DNA from: CAZMVY01 sp964617875
Lineage (GTDB): Bacteria; Planctomycetota; Phycisphaerae; UBA1845; PWPN01
Assembly: GCA_964617875.1 (NCBI GenBank)
Contig: CAZUAI010000018.1
Span: forward strand, 11,015-75,014
Length of the DNA: 64,000 bases
Direction of reading: 5' to 3'
Below the pieces are notes generated by a model. It saw only the letters and a list, made by a program, of their open reading frames with translations. It did not search any database and was not told where the DNA came from. A program made the position numbers and the translations under genes. Of the stretch, positions 35,804-44,355 are shown piece after piece (position 1 is the first letter of the stretch; every line of letters begins with the position of its first letter).

Positions 35804-37459
35804 CTACTCCGTCGCGCCTTTATCCGCTGTGGTGCCTTCGTCGGCGAGGCGTTTTTCGAGCTGGACGGCGAGTTCGGCGGCCTGCGTGTCCGTGGGGAAG
35901 CGGCGGTGCCAGTCGAGCAGGACGGCCCGGGCCTGCTCGATGCCGGCGCGGACGACCTCGGCGGCCCAGCGGGCGATGGCAGCCAGCACATCGGCGCGGA
36001 TGCGGTCGAACTGGCCGGCGGACCGGACGAAGCGCTCCGTGTCGGCCGCGTCGAAGACCATGCCCGCCGCCTGCACGGGGGCCAACGCGCTCATCCGCAT
36101 GATCATCTGGAGGGCCAGGTCGTCGGCGAACCGCGATGCGCCCGAATCGGCGGGCTCGTTGCGCTGCTGCAACGCGCGGGACGAGGCCGTCATCTCATGC
36201 CAGAGCGCGGCGAGGCCGTCGCGGCCGGCGTCGTGGATCCGCGATTCCATGCGCTCCCGCGCCTGGCGGACGATCTGGCGGGACAGCTCTTCGCTCAGGG
36301 GGCTGGCGGCGGGGGTGTTCGCGTAGGCCGCGGCCGTGTCGATCAGCTCGCCGATATCGGCCGTGCGGAGGTTGTCGAGATCGACACACGCGCCGCCGAT
36401 CTGCTCGATCGCGTCGATGTCGGCGTCGGTGAAGCGTTCGGACGTCAGGGCGACCAGCTCCTTGGAGCGGGCGGTGGCCAGATAGCGCTGGGCGGCCAGG
36501 GCCCAGGGGTCGGTGACGCGCGGCGGGACGTTGACGGCGGGCGCCGGGGCGACGGCGGCCGCGGGGCGGGAGCCTGCCGCGAGGCGCCGGGCCCGCGCGA
36601 GCGGGTGATTGGGCGGCAGCGCCGGCGGGCGCACCGCCGGGCGGGGCGGGGCGGCGGGAGACGGCTCGCGATCGGGGTCTCGTGCGGGCGTGCCGTGCGG
36701 TGCGGCGGATTCCAGGTCCAGGAAGCCGATCTCGCGTCCCCGAGCGAGCTGCTGCACGCGGGCGGCCTCGCCCCGAACCAGGTTGAGCCGCGCCATCCGC
36801 GCGACCGAGAACCGGAGATTGACCGACAGCGGCAGGACCGGCCGCAGCGGGGAGGGCAGCGACAGCACGATCGTCTCCGCGAGCGCCATCAGGTCTCCGC
36901 CCGCCGAGACGACGAGCTTCTCGCCGGCGAGCAGCCGCTCGAGGATGGAGGCGATCCAGGCGTCGCCGATCTGCCCGACGGCGCGGGCGAAGACGTCGAG
37001 CGCCGGCGGCCGCGTGCGGAGGACGAGGGGGACCTGCGGCAGGGTCGTCGCGGAGCGGTCCAGGTCCGGCTCGGCGTCGAGCGAGCGGTGAGCGGCGATC
37101 GCCCGCAGGACGTCAAACGGATTGTTGTGGAAGCCGGCGAGCGTTTCGGCATCGAAGACGAAGGCCCGCGTGAGGGTGCGCTGCCCGCCGCGTCCGGTCG
37201 GCTCCTTGCCGGCGTAGACGCTGTAGAGAAGGGCGTAGCGGCCGGTGCTCAGGGCGCTGAACGAGACGCCGCACTCGCCGGGCGCATCGCCGCAGAGCCC
37301 GTCGCCGGACGGGGCGCGCGTGGCGATCTCGGCGGACTCGCTGCGCTGCAGGCCGGGGCTGGTCGCGAGGATGCGGTATCCCTGGCCGACCGCGGACCGC
37401 ATGCAGGTGAAGACGGCCTGGTCGCAGACTATCCCGCTCGAACCCGGTCGATGATCCAT
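35804..37459 (-). CDS. GAP1-like (GTPase-associated protein 1) protein
   Basis: A 551-residue soluble protein. The first 130 residues resemble the GAP1-N2 domain of GTPase-associated protein 1 (AVFTCMRSAVGQGYRILATSPGL, LSTGRYALLYSVYAGKEPTGRGG and the FHNNPFDVLRA element). A middle domain (about 140-240) and a Pro/Ala linker (about 245-310) are followed by a helical C-terminal region. GAP1 proteins occur beside GTPases in proposed prokaryotic conflict or signalling systems; the biochemical role is unknown. The ATG at 37459 overlaps the end of the upstream GTPase gene by 31 bp, so the two are translationally coupled. The family call is from pattern recognition, not a search. Confidence 0.72.
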   Translation of the reverse strand: MDHRPGSSGIVCDQAVFTCMRSAVGQGYRILATSPGLQRSESAEIATRAPSGDGLCGDAPGECGVSFSALSTGRYALLYSVYAGKEPTGRGGQRTLTRAFVFDAETLAGFHNNPFDVLRAIAAHRSLDAEPDLDRSATTLPQVPLVLRTRPPALDVFARAVGQIGDAWIASILERLLAGEKLVVSAGGDLMALAETIVLSLPSPLRPVLPLSVNLRFSVARMARLNLVRGEAARVQQLARGREIGFLDLESAAPHGTPARDPDREPSPAAPPRPAVRPPALPPNHPLARARRLAAGSRPAAAVAPAPAVNVPPRVTDPWALAAQRYLATARSKELVALTSERFTDADIDAIEQIGGACVDLDNLRTADIGELIDTAAAYANTPAASPLSEELSRQIVRQARERMESRIHDAGRDGLAALWHEMTASSRALQQRNEPADSGASRFADDLALQMIMRMSALAPVQAAGMVFDAADTERFVRSAGQFDRIRADVLAAIARWAAEVVRAGIEQARAVLLDWHRRFPTDTQAAELAVQLEKRLADEGTTADKGATE

Positions 37460-38316
37460 TCGAACGGCTCCAGGATGCCGCGCGGGGCGGCGTGCAGCGG
37501 GATGGGCACCACGTTGTCCTCTTCGTCATGGGCGAAGCCGAGGGCGCCGACGGTGCTGGCGGCGAAGAACTCGACGTGCTCGAAACGGGTCTGGCAGATG
37601 TTCCACATGCGGTTGAGGTTCGTTTCGGCGAACGCCCGCGGGTTGTCGAAGCACTCGGGGCAGTAGTCGGCCTTGCAGAGGACGACGGCGATGGGGTTCT
37701 TGGCCTTGCCGCCGCGTCGGGTGGCGAAGGACTTGTCGACGTAGCTCATCAGCTTGAGGGCGAAGTAGTCGGGGTGGGGCGAGCCGGAGGCGGCGACGGC
37801 GGCGTCGATCAGCACGAGGGCCCCCGCGCTCTTGGCGAGCAGCCCGGTGATGGCCTTGTAGGTCTGGGGCGTTTCGACCTCCTGGGAGAGGGCTTCGCCG
37901 GCCATGTCCGGCAGGAGGAGGTCGAACCACTCCTCGCGGTCGGCGTCGCGGTGCCGGACCTGGTAGTAGGCCCACTTCCAGTTATCGACCTCGAGCGGCG
38001 TCTTCGGCGGGAACTGGCGGGCGCTCATGTGGCCGATGACGGACTGCTGGAGATTGACCGAGTAGGCGCCCTTGGGGATCGCGTCGAAGCCGCCGGCGCG
38101 CTTCGAGAGCATGTCGAGCAGAAACCCGAGATAGACGGTCTTGCCCACGTTCGACTCGCCGAGGATGGTGATGATCTTCGGCTGGCGCTGCTGGACGATG
38201 GCCTCTTCGATGAGCGACATCGGCGCGCCGCACGTGGCGCAGAGCATCGCGTCGGGGGGGTTGGTCCGCTCGCAGATCAGGCACTGGCTGGAATCGAAGG
38301 TTACACCCGCAGGCAC
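37429..38316 (-). CDS. Zinc-ribbon P-loop GTPase, partner of the GAP1-like protein
   Basis: A 295-residue protein starting at GTG 38316, with AAGGAG 7 nt upstream. A zinc ribbon is formed by C12, C15, C26 and C29. A TRAFAC-like GTPase follows: Walker A GESNVGKT (53-60), a G3-like DMAGE (137-141) where Asp-x-x-Gly is expected, and a G4-like CKAD (214-217) in place of NKxD. No transmembrane segment. Such GTPases with GAP1 neighbours have been proposed to act as regulated switches in immunity-type systems. Here it lies between an FGE-like gene (27 bp upstream) and the GAP1-like gene (31-bp overlap). Confidence 0.8.
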   Translation of the reverse strand: MPAGVTFDSSQCLICERTNPPDAMLCATCGAPMSLIEEAIVQQRQPKIITILGESNVGKTVYLGFLLDMLSKRAGGFDAIPKGAYSVNLQQSVIGHMSARQFPPKTPLEVDNWKWAYYQVRHRDADREEWFDLLLPDMAGEALSQEVETPQTYKAITGLLAKSAGALVLIDAAVAASGSPHPDYFALKLMSYVDKSFATRRGGKAKNPIAVVLCKADYCPECFDNPRAFAETNLNRMWNICQTRFEHVEFFAASTVGALGFAHDEEDNVVPIPLHAAPRGILEPFEWIIDRVRAG

Positions 38317-38343
38317 GTGAGGGCTCCTTGGCGCGGTCCGGCG

Positions 38344-39354
38344 CTACTCCTCGTTCATCCAGGGCGCGTCCGCGAAGCTGAGCGCACACCGGAACCCGAC
38401 GTTGTGCGTGCGGGCAAGCGCGATGTGGCCGGTCCGGAACAGCCCCGTGGCCTGTGATTCAAAGTACGTATCGAAGGCGCCGCCGCGCGTGGCCTTCATG
38501 TCCATCTCGGCGATGATCGGCGCGCCGGTGTCCGTGGTGATGGCGATGTCGCCGTCCACCCACTCCCAGACGTTGCCCACGAGCTGCAGCACGCCGTTGG
38601 GCGCCGCCCCGGCCGGGTAGGCGGTCACCGGCGCGGTCTCGCCCAGGCCCGACGCCCAGATGTTGCACCGGCCGCGGTCCATGGCATCGCCCCAGGGGAA
38701 GCGGCGGAGCAGGTCCGTCTCGCTGCGAATCCGCCACGTGGCCGCCATCTGCCATTCGGCCTCGGTGGGCAGCCGCTGGCCGATCCACTTCGCGTAGGCG
38801 TCGGCCTCGTACCAGCTGATCCCGACCACGGGGTGGTCCGCGAGCGAGCGGTTGTGCCGGCCTTCCCGCCAGAAGCGCGGGCCGGGATAGCCGGTCTGGT
38901 CGCGCATCTGGATCAGGTGCGGCCAGATCGCCTTGGGCCACAGTTCGAAGTCCTCGTACGCGCCGGCGTCCACGAACTTCTGAAAGCGGGCGTTCGTGAC
39001 AGCGTGGATGTCGAGGAGGAACGGCTCGACATCGACCTCGATGTCGGGCAGTCCCGGCGCGTCAGTCAGCGTCTGGGGCAGGCTGGCACGGCCGGCGGGG
39101 ACGACGGCCATCTGCTTTTCCAGGTAGTCGGCGACGTCCTGCAGGATGGTCTTCGCCTGCGGGTGGTTCGCCCATTCGTGCATCCGGCGGAGGATCACCA
39201 CGTGGCGTTCCTGGCGGAGCAGTTCGCGGAGCGGATCGCCGTCGGGTTTCTCGGCGGGGGCCGGCACGAACGTCCGGTCCTGCCGGACCGGCGCGCTCGG
39301 CGGGCCCGGCGTCTTCTCGCTTCCGCTCTTCCGGGAGAACAGCCTCAGCGGCAT
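38344..39354 (-). CDS. FGE-sulfatase (SUMF1)-domain protein
   Basis: About 336 residues. Residues 1-110 are a low-complexity and helical region. Residues 115-330 are a formylglycine-generating-enzyme-like C-type lectin fold (EPFLLDIHAVTNARFQKFVDA, HPVVGISWYEADAYAKWIGQRLPTEAEWQMAA, VGNVWEWVDGD, GFRCAL). The paired active-site cysteines of true FGE are not evident in the expected region, so this is probably a regulatory or binding member, as is common beside GTPases and kinases, and not the sulfatase-activating enzyme. ATG 39354 follows GAAAGGCAGG; a GTG at 39375 overlaps the upstream stop (GTGA). Confidence 0.82.
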   Translation of the reverse strand: MPLRLFSRKSGSEKTPGPPSAPVRQDRTFVPAPAEKPDGDPLRELLRQERHVVILRRMHEWANHPQAKTILQDVADYLEKQMAVVPAGRASLPQTLTDAPGLPDIEVDVEPFLLDIHAVTNARFQKFVDAGAYEDFELWPKAIWPHLIQMRDQTGYPGPRFWREGRHNRSLADHPVVGISWYEADAYAKWIGQRLPTEAEWQMAATWRIRSETDLLRRFPWGDAMDRGRCNIWASGLGETAPVTAYPAGAAPNGVLQLVGNVWEWVDGDIAITTDTGAPIIAEMDMKATRGGAFDTYFESQATGLFRTGHIALARTHNVGFRCALSFADAPWMNEE

Positions 39355-39371
39355 GGCCTGCCTTTCGATTC

Positions 39372-40004
39372 TCACACACCCATCGCGCGACGCTTCACGT
39401 CACGACGCAACTTCATCAGCGCGGGATCGACGTCCGTCGCCTCCGCGCCCGCCGGTTCGGCCTCCGGTGCCTCGGCCGCCGCCGGGGGCGGCGCCGGCGG
39501 GGCCGTGATGGCCCGCTCGATCTCGCGTTGCAGCGACCCGATCTGCCCCAGGAAGCCGAGCATCTGGTCGCGGGACGAAACCAGCAGGCTCTCCCGCTCC
39601 GTGATCTTCTCCTCGCGCTGCCGGACTTCGTCGCGCTGCGCCGCGATCGTCGCCTGCAGCTGGTCGAGTTCGGCACGAACGGTCTTCAATCGCTGTTCTT
39701 CGGCCGTCAGGCGGGCCTGCTTGTCGTTCAGGGAGCTTGCGGCGGCGTCGAGTTCGGCCTTCTGCTTCGCCGCCGCCTGCTCCTGGGCCGCGACCGCCTT
39801 CGATCGTTCGTTGAGCGTGCGCTCCACCTCGGCGAGGGACTGCTGCATCTCGCGGAGGGTCTTCTCCTGCTCGTTCAGTGTTGCGGCGCGGGCCTTGAGG
39901 CGGTTTTCGTGTTCACGCAACGCCCCGAATACCTGATCCAGCTCGCTGGACAGGTTGGAGGCCGCCGGCGAGATGTCCTGGGCAACCTGCTCGCTCACGA
40001 TCAT
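39372..40004 (-). CDS. Coiled-coil protein heading the GAP1/GTPase cluster
   Basis: About 210 residues, almost entirely predicted coiled coil from 20 to 160 (heptads such as LREMQQSLAEVERTLNERSKAVAAQEQ), then a Pro/Ala/Glu-rich linker and a short basic C-terminal helix (LMKLRRDVKRRAMGV). No known domain. The start ATG 40004 is weakly supported by GGGAG; in-frame starts up to 40070 exist. It directly precedes the FGE-like gene, with the stop overlapping or 17 bp from the next start. It may be the oligomerisation scaffold of the cluster. Confidence 0.7.
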   Translation of the reverse strand: MIVSEQVAQDISPAASNLSSELDQVFGALREHENRLKARAATLNEQEKTLREMQQSLAEVERTLNERSKAVAAQEQAAAKQKAELDAAASSLNDKQARLTAEEQRLKTVRAELDQLQATIAAQRDEVRQREEKITERESLLVSSRDQMLGFLGQIGSLQREIERAITAPPAPPPAAAEAPEAEPAGAEATDVDPALMKLRRDVKRRAMGV

Positions 40005-40393
40005 GCTCCCGTGGGGCGGGCAGACGGGGACGTCGTCTGGCCTGCCGCTACAGACCTCAACACGGCGCACGGCGGGGAACGTCCCGCGAAGGCGCGCCGA
40101 CTACACTGTTTTCGGTCATTGGGCCACTCGACTTTCGGACGCACCGGGATGCCGGGTGGCAATAACGAGCGGGATCCTCCGTGGCCGCCGGGCCGATAAC
40201 ACCGGCATGTTCGGACGCGGCGTGCCCGAATACGCCATGACGTTCCCTGTGCGGCGACGGGTGGTCCGCCGATCAAACCCGATAACCGACGCTAAATCCG
40301 GACCCTCCATCGAGCGATATACCGTTAGGGCAGGGCCGGCGCCCGCGCAAGAGGGCCTGACCGGGCGTGCCCGGGCGTCTTCGTGAACGACGA
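40005..40393. other. Divergent intergenic region
   Basis: This 389-bp stretch separates the leftward GAP1/GTPase cluster from the rightward deacetylase-methyltransferase gene. I see no convincing promoter or RNA; short open frames here are unlikely to be genes. Confidence 0.5.
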
Positions 40394-42127
40394 ATGCCGA
40401 GTCGGCTGCTCGCAGCACCCATGCCGATCCCAGTCGATGACCTCTGTGCGGAGAGCGAGACGACGGCCCCCCCGTCGTCGTGTGTGCGCGTCGTCGGGCC
40501 GCGTTCGCGGGCGCGGGTCTTCCGCGGGCCCCCGGCGGCGGGACGGCCGGTGCGCCGGGCGGTCATTCTTGAGGCGGACGACCTGGGCCTCATGTACGCC
40601 TTCAACGAGGGCATCCGGCTCGCCCACCGCGAGGGCTGCCTGACGAGCACGTGTCTGCGGGCCAACGGATATGCGTACGAGCACGCGATCGACGTGGTGG
40701 TGCCGTCGTGTCCGCAACTCGGCCTGGGCGTGCACCTGTCGCTGAACGAGGGACCGCCCGTTTCGCCGCGGGCGCGCGTGCCGCTGCTGCTGGATCGGGG
40801 GGGGCATCTCCGCGCGGGTTTCTCCTGGCTGATGCGCCTCGCGCGAACGGTCGAGGGCCGCGACCAGATCGAACGCGAGCTGCGGGCGCAGATCGAACGG
40901 ATCCTCGGCGACGGCCTGGCGATCGACCACCTCAACTCGCACAAGCACGTGCACATGATTCCGGAGATCTTTGGCATCACGTGCGGGCTCGCCCGGGAGT
41001 ATGAGATTCCGTGCGTCCGCCTGACCCGCGAGCCGGCCCACCGGGCGCCGGGACTGCGGCGGCGCATCGAGCCGTTCCTCAATGCGAACCGGATCAAGCA
41101 CGCGCTGCTGAACCGGTTCGCGACGCGAAACGCGGCGATCGCGGCGGAATACGGTGTGCTGACCACGGACGCGTTCGTCGGCGTGACCTACACCGGCGGC
41201 ATGTCGCTCGACACGATCGCCACCGGGCTGGAGGCGTGCGGCGAAGGCTGCGTCGAGGTGCTCCTGCATCCGGCCGTCGGCCCGGACCCGCGGGACGCCG
41301 GCCACACATCGCCGTTCTACGCATGGTACATCCCCGACCCGGCGCGGGCCGAGGAACTGCGGACGCTGACGTGGGGCGCGCTGCCCGACTGGCTGAGGCG
41401 CGAGCAATGGCAGGGCATCACGCACGCCGCGTGGGCGCGTGCCGCCGGATCGCGGAGGCCACGGCGCCTCGCCGTCGAGGCGAACGACGACATCCGACAC
41501 TTGTGCGACAGCATCGTTGTCCGCAACCCGCCGTGGGTCTCGGCGGCACAGGCGGATGCGCGGGCCTTCGCCGAACTCGTGCTGAGCCGCACCCGGCCGG
41601 GGGACCGCGTGCTCGACCTCGGGACCGGCACGGGCATCCTCGCCATCTGCCTGGCGCGGGCGGGCCGGATCGCGGTGGGGACCGACGTGTCGGCCGCCGC
41701 CGTCCGCAACGCACGGCGAAACGCCGCACGAAACGCCGCGGTGTGCGAGTGCTATGGCTCGGACCTGCTGGATTCCGTGAAGGGCCGGTTCGACCTCATC
41801 GCGTTCAATCCGCCGTACAACGTCGGGCCCGACGGGTTCGTCGTGAACGTGGCGAAGAACCTCGTACGACGGATCCCGTGGGTGCAGCGCAACTGCGGGC
41901 GCGTGATGCCGGGGGCGGTCGTCCGCTTTCACCAGCACCTGTTGCGAAGGCTGATGGCGAAGGCCCCCGACCGCCTGGTCGCCGGCGGTTGTGTCCTGCT
42001 GCACGCGTTCGGGGCCGAGGTGGCCGACCTCTGTCGCGTCCTGCCGCCGGGCGCGGTCGTTCAGATCCTCGAGCATCCGTCGCTGACCCCGCACGGCACC
42101 GTGGGGCTGTGCATCACGCCGCGATAG
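40394..42127 (+). CDS. Fusion of ChbG/HpnK-like deacetylase and class I methyltransferase
   Basis: About 577 residues. Residues 55-330 are a YdjC/ChbG/HpnK carbohydrate deacetylase: metal-binding EADDLG (D62, D63), HLSLNEGP and HKHVHMIPEIFG, with VEVLLHPAVG near the end. Residues 370-577 are a Rossmann-type methyltransferase with the SAM-binding LDLGTGTGILAICLA and an N472-P-P-Y motif, seen in enzymes that methylate amide or amino nitrogens. ChbG removes acetyl groups from chitooligosaccharides; HpnK acts in hopanoid biosynthesis. The fusion suggests sequential deacetylation and N-methylation of one amino-sugar-like substrate, which is inference. Start could also be GTG 40367 or ATG 40421. 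Confidence 0.8.
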   Translation: MPSRLLAAPMPIPVDDLCAESETTAPPSSCVRVVGPRSRARVFRGPPAAGRPVRRAVILEADDLGLMYAFNEGIRLAHREGCLTSTCLRANGYAYEHAIDVVVPSCPQLGLGVHLSLNEGPPVSPRARVPLLLDRGGHLRAGFSWLMRLARTVEGRDQIERELRAQIERILGDGLAIDHLNSHKHVHMIPEIFGITCGLAREYEIPCVRLTREPAHRAPGLRRRIEPFLNANRIKHALLNRFATRNAAIAAEYGVLTTDAFVGVTYTGGMSLDTIATGLEACGEGCVEVLLHPAVGPDPRDAGHTSPFYAWYIPDPARAEELRTLTWGALPDWLRREQWQGITHAAWARAAGSRRPRRLAVEANDDIRHLCDSIVVRNPPWVSAAQADARAFAELVLSRTRPGDRVLDLGTGTGILAICLARAGRIAVGTDVSAAAVRNARRNAARNAAVCECYGSDLLDSVKGRFDLIAFNPPYNVGPDGFVVNVAKNLVRRIPWVQRNCGRVMPGAVVRFHQHLLRRLMAKAPDRLVAGGCVLLHAFGAEVADLCRVLPPGAVVQILEHPSLTPHGTVGLCITPR

Positions 42128-42251
42128 CCGACACGGGGCATTGGCCTGACCCTGCCGCCTCCGGCCGGTCGCGTATCCGGCGACGAACGACCGCGAACCG
42201 CGCCAGAGTCGAGGCTGGTCTTGTCCGCCCCCCGTCCGATCGCGTGACGTT

Positions 42252-43967
42252 CTACAGGTCCTTCAGCAGAGTCCTCATGAAGGTGGAAACCTTCTCCACG
42301 GATGGCACGTGCAGCCGTTCGTTGGGCGTGTGGACATCCAGCAGCGTGGGGCCCACGGAGATGATCTCGATGCCCGGGTACTTTTCCGCGATGAATCCGC
42401 ATTCGAGCCCGGCATGTACCACGATGGTTTCCAGGGTCCGGCCCAGTGCCTTTTCGTACGAGGCAAGGGCCTGCTTGTAGAGCATGGAATCCGGCGCCGG
42501 CGGCCACGTGGGGAACGTGCTGCCGCGGACCGAGGTCGCGCCGGCATTCCTCACAATGTCTTCGACCATCTGCGAGAACGCCTCCAGCTTTGCCGGATCG
42601 AAACTCCTGTGGAAGACCCTCAGCCGGGCCGCGCCATCGACCAGGTTGACCGTGCCGATGTTGTTGGACGTTCCCGGGAGCCCCGGGAACTGCGTGGACC
42701 ACTCGTAGACATCCTGCGGGATATCCAGAAGCAGCGCGAACAATGTCGCCGAATCCGCCAGGGAAGCCGCCGTGGAAGGGGTTGTCTGCTGCCTGGTGAG
42801 GGTCATCGTCAGCCCCGTTTCCTCGGGATACTCCTGCTGGAGCGTCGCGAGAAACGACGTGATGCGTTGCTTCAGGGCATCGGCGTCCTCTGCGGCAACG
42901 GCCAGGGCGACGACGGCGGAAGGCGCAATGGCGTTGTCCGCCGTTCCGCCGTCAAACGCGATGACCCGAACGGGAACCGTGTCCTTCAGCGTCCGGGCGG
43001 CCAGTACATTGGCATTGGCCCGGTTCTTGCCCGCGGAAATGCCCGAATGCCCTCCCAACAAGCCGCTGATGTCAAGATTGTAGACCTCCCATTCGTTCGG
43101 AAGATCGGCGGGAGGCATTGGCAGACTGATATCTATCTTGGTGCCGCCTGCCGCCCCCAGGGCGAGGCTTCCCTCGGTTTCCCAGTCGAGATTGACGTAG
43201 CGCCTCGCCGTGATCGCATCGGGGAGGAGACTGGCGGCGCCCGACATGTCAACCTCTTCGTCGGTGGTAAAGACCAGTTCGAGCGGTGGCCGATCGATGC
43301 CGGGCTCGCTCGCAAGGAAGAGGGCGATCGCCACGCCCATACCATCATCGGCCCCGAGGGTTGTTCTGTCGGCGTGCAGCCATTGGCCGTCACGGATCAG
43401 GGTAATCGGGTCGGTCGTGAAGTCGTGGGGTGAGTCGGCGGTCTTGGCGCACACCATGTCGATATGCGCCTGCAGGGCCACCGGCGGCTCGTTTTCGCGT
43501 CCCTGAGAGCCGGGCACGGAGATGATGACGTTTCGGGCGGCATCGGTCTTGCCGGCCAGGCTTCGTTCCTGAGCCCAGTTCACCAGCCAGGCCGAAATGC
43601 GTTCTTCGTTTTTGGAACATCTCGGCACCTGACTGATTTCCCGGAAAATCGGAGACTGTAGCATCATTACAGAGTGATCCCGTGGTATTCCGGCCGGCTT
43701 TCGCGTATTCCGCGTGTTTCGCGGTTCGATTCTGTTTGGGGACCGCGAAATACGCGAACCACGCGAAAAGCGGCTCGATATCCGCCGATCGCGACGGCGA
43801 GAACTCTGTAATGTTGCTACACTCTCGAAAATCGCAATGATCTTCTGTGTGTCGGGGCCATCGGGCTCTTCGGGCGTGCCTCCGCAGCAACCGGCCACCA
43901 GGCCGCAGGCAAGGGTTGTGCTCACGAGCCAACGGGACAGAATTGCGTCGATCGGGTTGCCGAACAT
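42252..43967 (-). CDS. pepD: Aminoacyl-histidine dipeptidase (PepD), carrying an in-frame MITE-like insertion
   Basis: About 571 residues; an M20C zinc peptidase (beta-Ala-His dipeptidase). Metal-site motifs are intact: QAHIDMV, LGADDGMG, TTDEEVDMSG, and a C-terminal VHAGLECG. The N-terminus (VSTTLACGLVAGCCGG) resembles a lipoprotein signal, unusual for PepD. Residues about 45-105 are encoded by a 175-bp element plus its 8-bp target duplication, 183 bp or exactly 61 codons, which interrupt the conserved helix that would otherwise read IIAIFREISQVPRCSKNEE. The reading frame survives, but activity is uncertain. ATG 43967 follows GAGGT. Confidence 0.85.
   Translation of the reverse strand: MFGNPIDAILSRWLVSTTLACGLVAGCCGGTPEEPDGPDTQKIIAIFESVATLQSSRRRDRRISSRFSRGSRISRSPNRIEPRNTRNTRKPAGIPRDHSVMMLQSPIFREISQVPRCSKNEERISAWLVNWAQERSLAGKTDAARNVIISVPGSQGRENEPPVALQAHIDMVCAKTADSPHDFTTDPITLIRDGQWLHADRTTLGADDGMGVAIALFLASEPGIDRPPLELVFTTDEEVDMSGAASLLPDAITARRYVNLDWETEGSLALGAAGGTKIDISLPMPPADLPNEWEVYNLDISGLLGGHSGISAGKNRANANVLAARTLKDTVPVRVIAFDGGTADNAIAPSAVVALAVAAEDADALKQRITSFLATLQQEYPEETGLTMTLTRQQTTPSTAASLADSATLFALLLDIPQDVYEWSTQFPGLPGTSNNIGTVNLVDGAARLRVFHRSFDPAKLEAFSQMVEDIVRNAGATSVRGSTFPTWPPAPDSMLYKQALASYEKALGRTLETIVVHAGLECGFIAEKYPGIEIISVGPTLLDVHTPNERLHVPSVEKVSTFMRTLLKDL
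43652..43826. mobile_element. MITE-like element, 175 bp, inserted in pepD
   Basis: Terminal inverted repeats of 24 bp (43652-43675 and 43803-43826) match at 22 positions; their core is TGTAGCAxCATTACAGAGT. Identical 8-bp direct repeats GAAAATCG flank the element at 43644-43651 and 43827-43834, as expected for a target site duplication. The interior contains a second imperfect inverted repeat (about 43697-43728 and 43742-43772) made of CGCGAAATACGCGAA-like units. There is no transposase gene, so it is non-autonomous. An 8-bp duplication is compatible with several IS families (for example ISL3, IS66, IS256), but I cannot assign one. Confidence 0.88.
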
Positions 43968-44355
43968 GGTACACCTCATGCTTTCGGCCGTACGGATGGG
44001 CCCGACAGGGAACTCGATTCCGCGAGGGGCGGGGGCGTGGCTTCGGGACGGGGGCCGCTGACAACTCATGCCGGCCTTTCCGGGGACCCTTGCCGCCGAC
44101 CAGCCGACGCTTGGGCCCCGTTTCGCGGAGTCGTGCCGTCGTTCCGAGTGCCCGTGGATCGTCCACGGGCCGCGCGGGGGCAGCATACCGGCTGGTCCGG
44201 ACGTCCTCAAGACCGGGGGTCAACAACGAGGACGCACAGGAATGCCATCGCCGGCAGGTCGGCGGACGGAAGGCCGTCGCCGTGGATTGGCGCGAGGCTT
44301 GGGATACAATGGCGCGCCGGCAATGGGTCGGTGTCCGTGGCGGTGGAGTCAAGCG
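43968..44355. other. Divergent intergenic region between pepD and the DUF1080 gene
   Basis: 388 bp without a gene. TACAAT at 44305-44310, 46 bp before the DUF1080 start, could be a -10 box, but no good -35 box accompanies it. Confidence 0.4.

Noticed and set aside
38344..39354. The FGE-like protein as the enzyme that activates the two sulfatases
   Set aside because: The active-site Cys pair is not evident and the gene is in a GTPase cluster far from the sulfatases.
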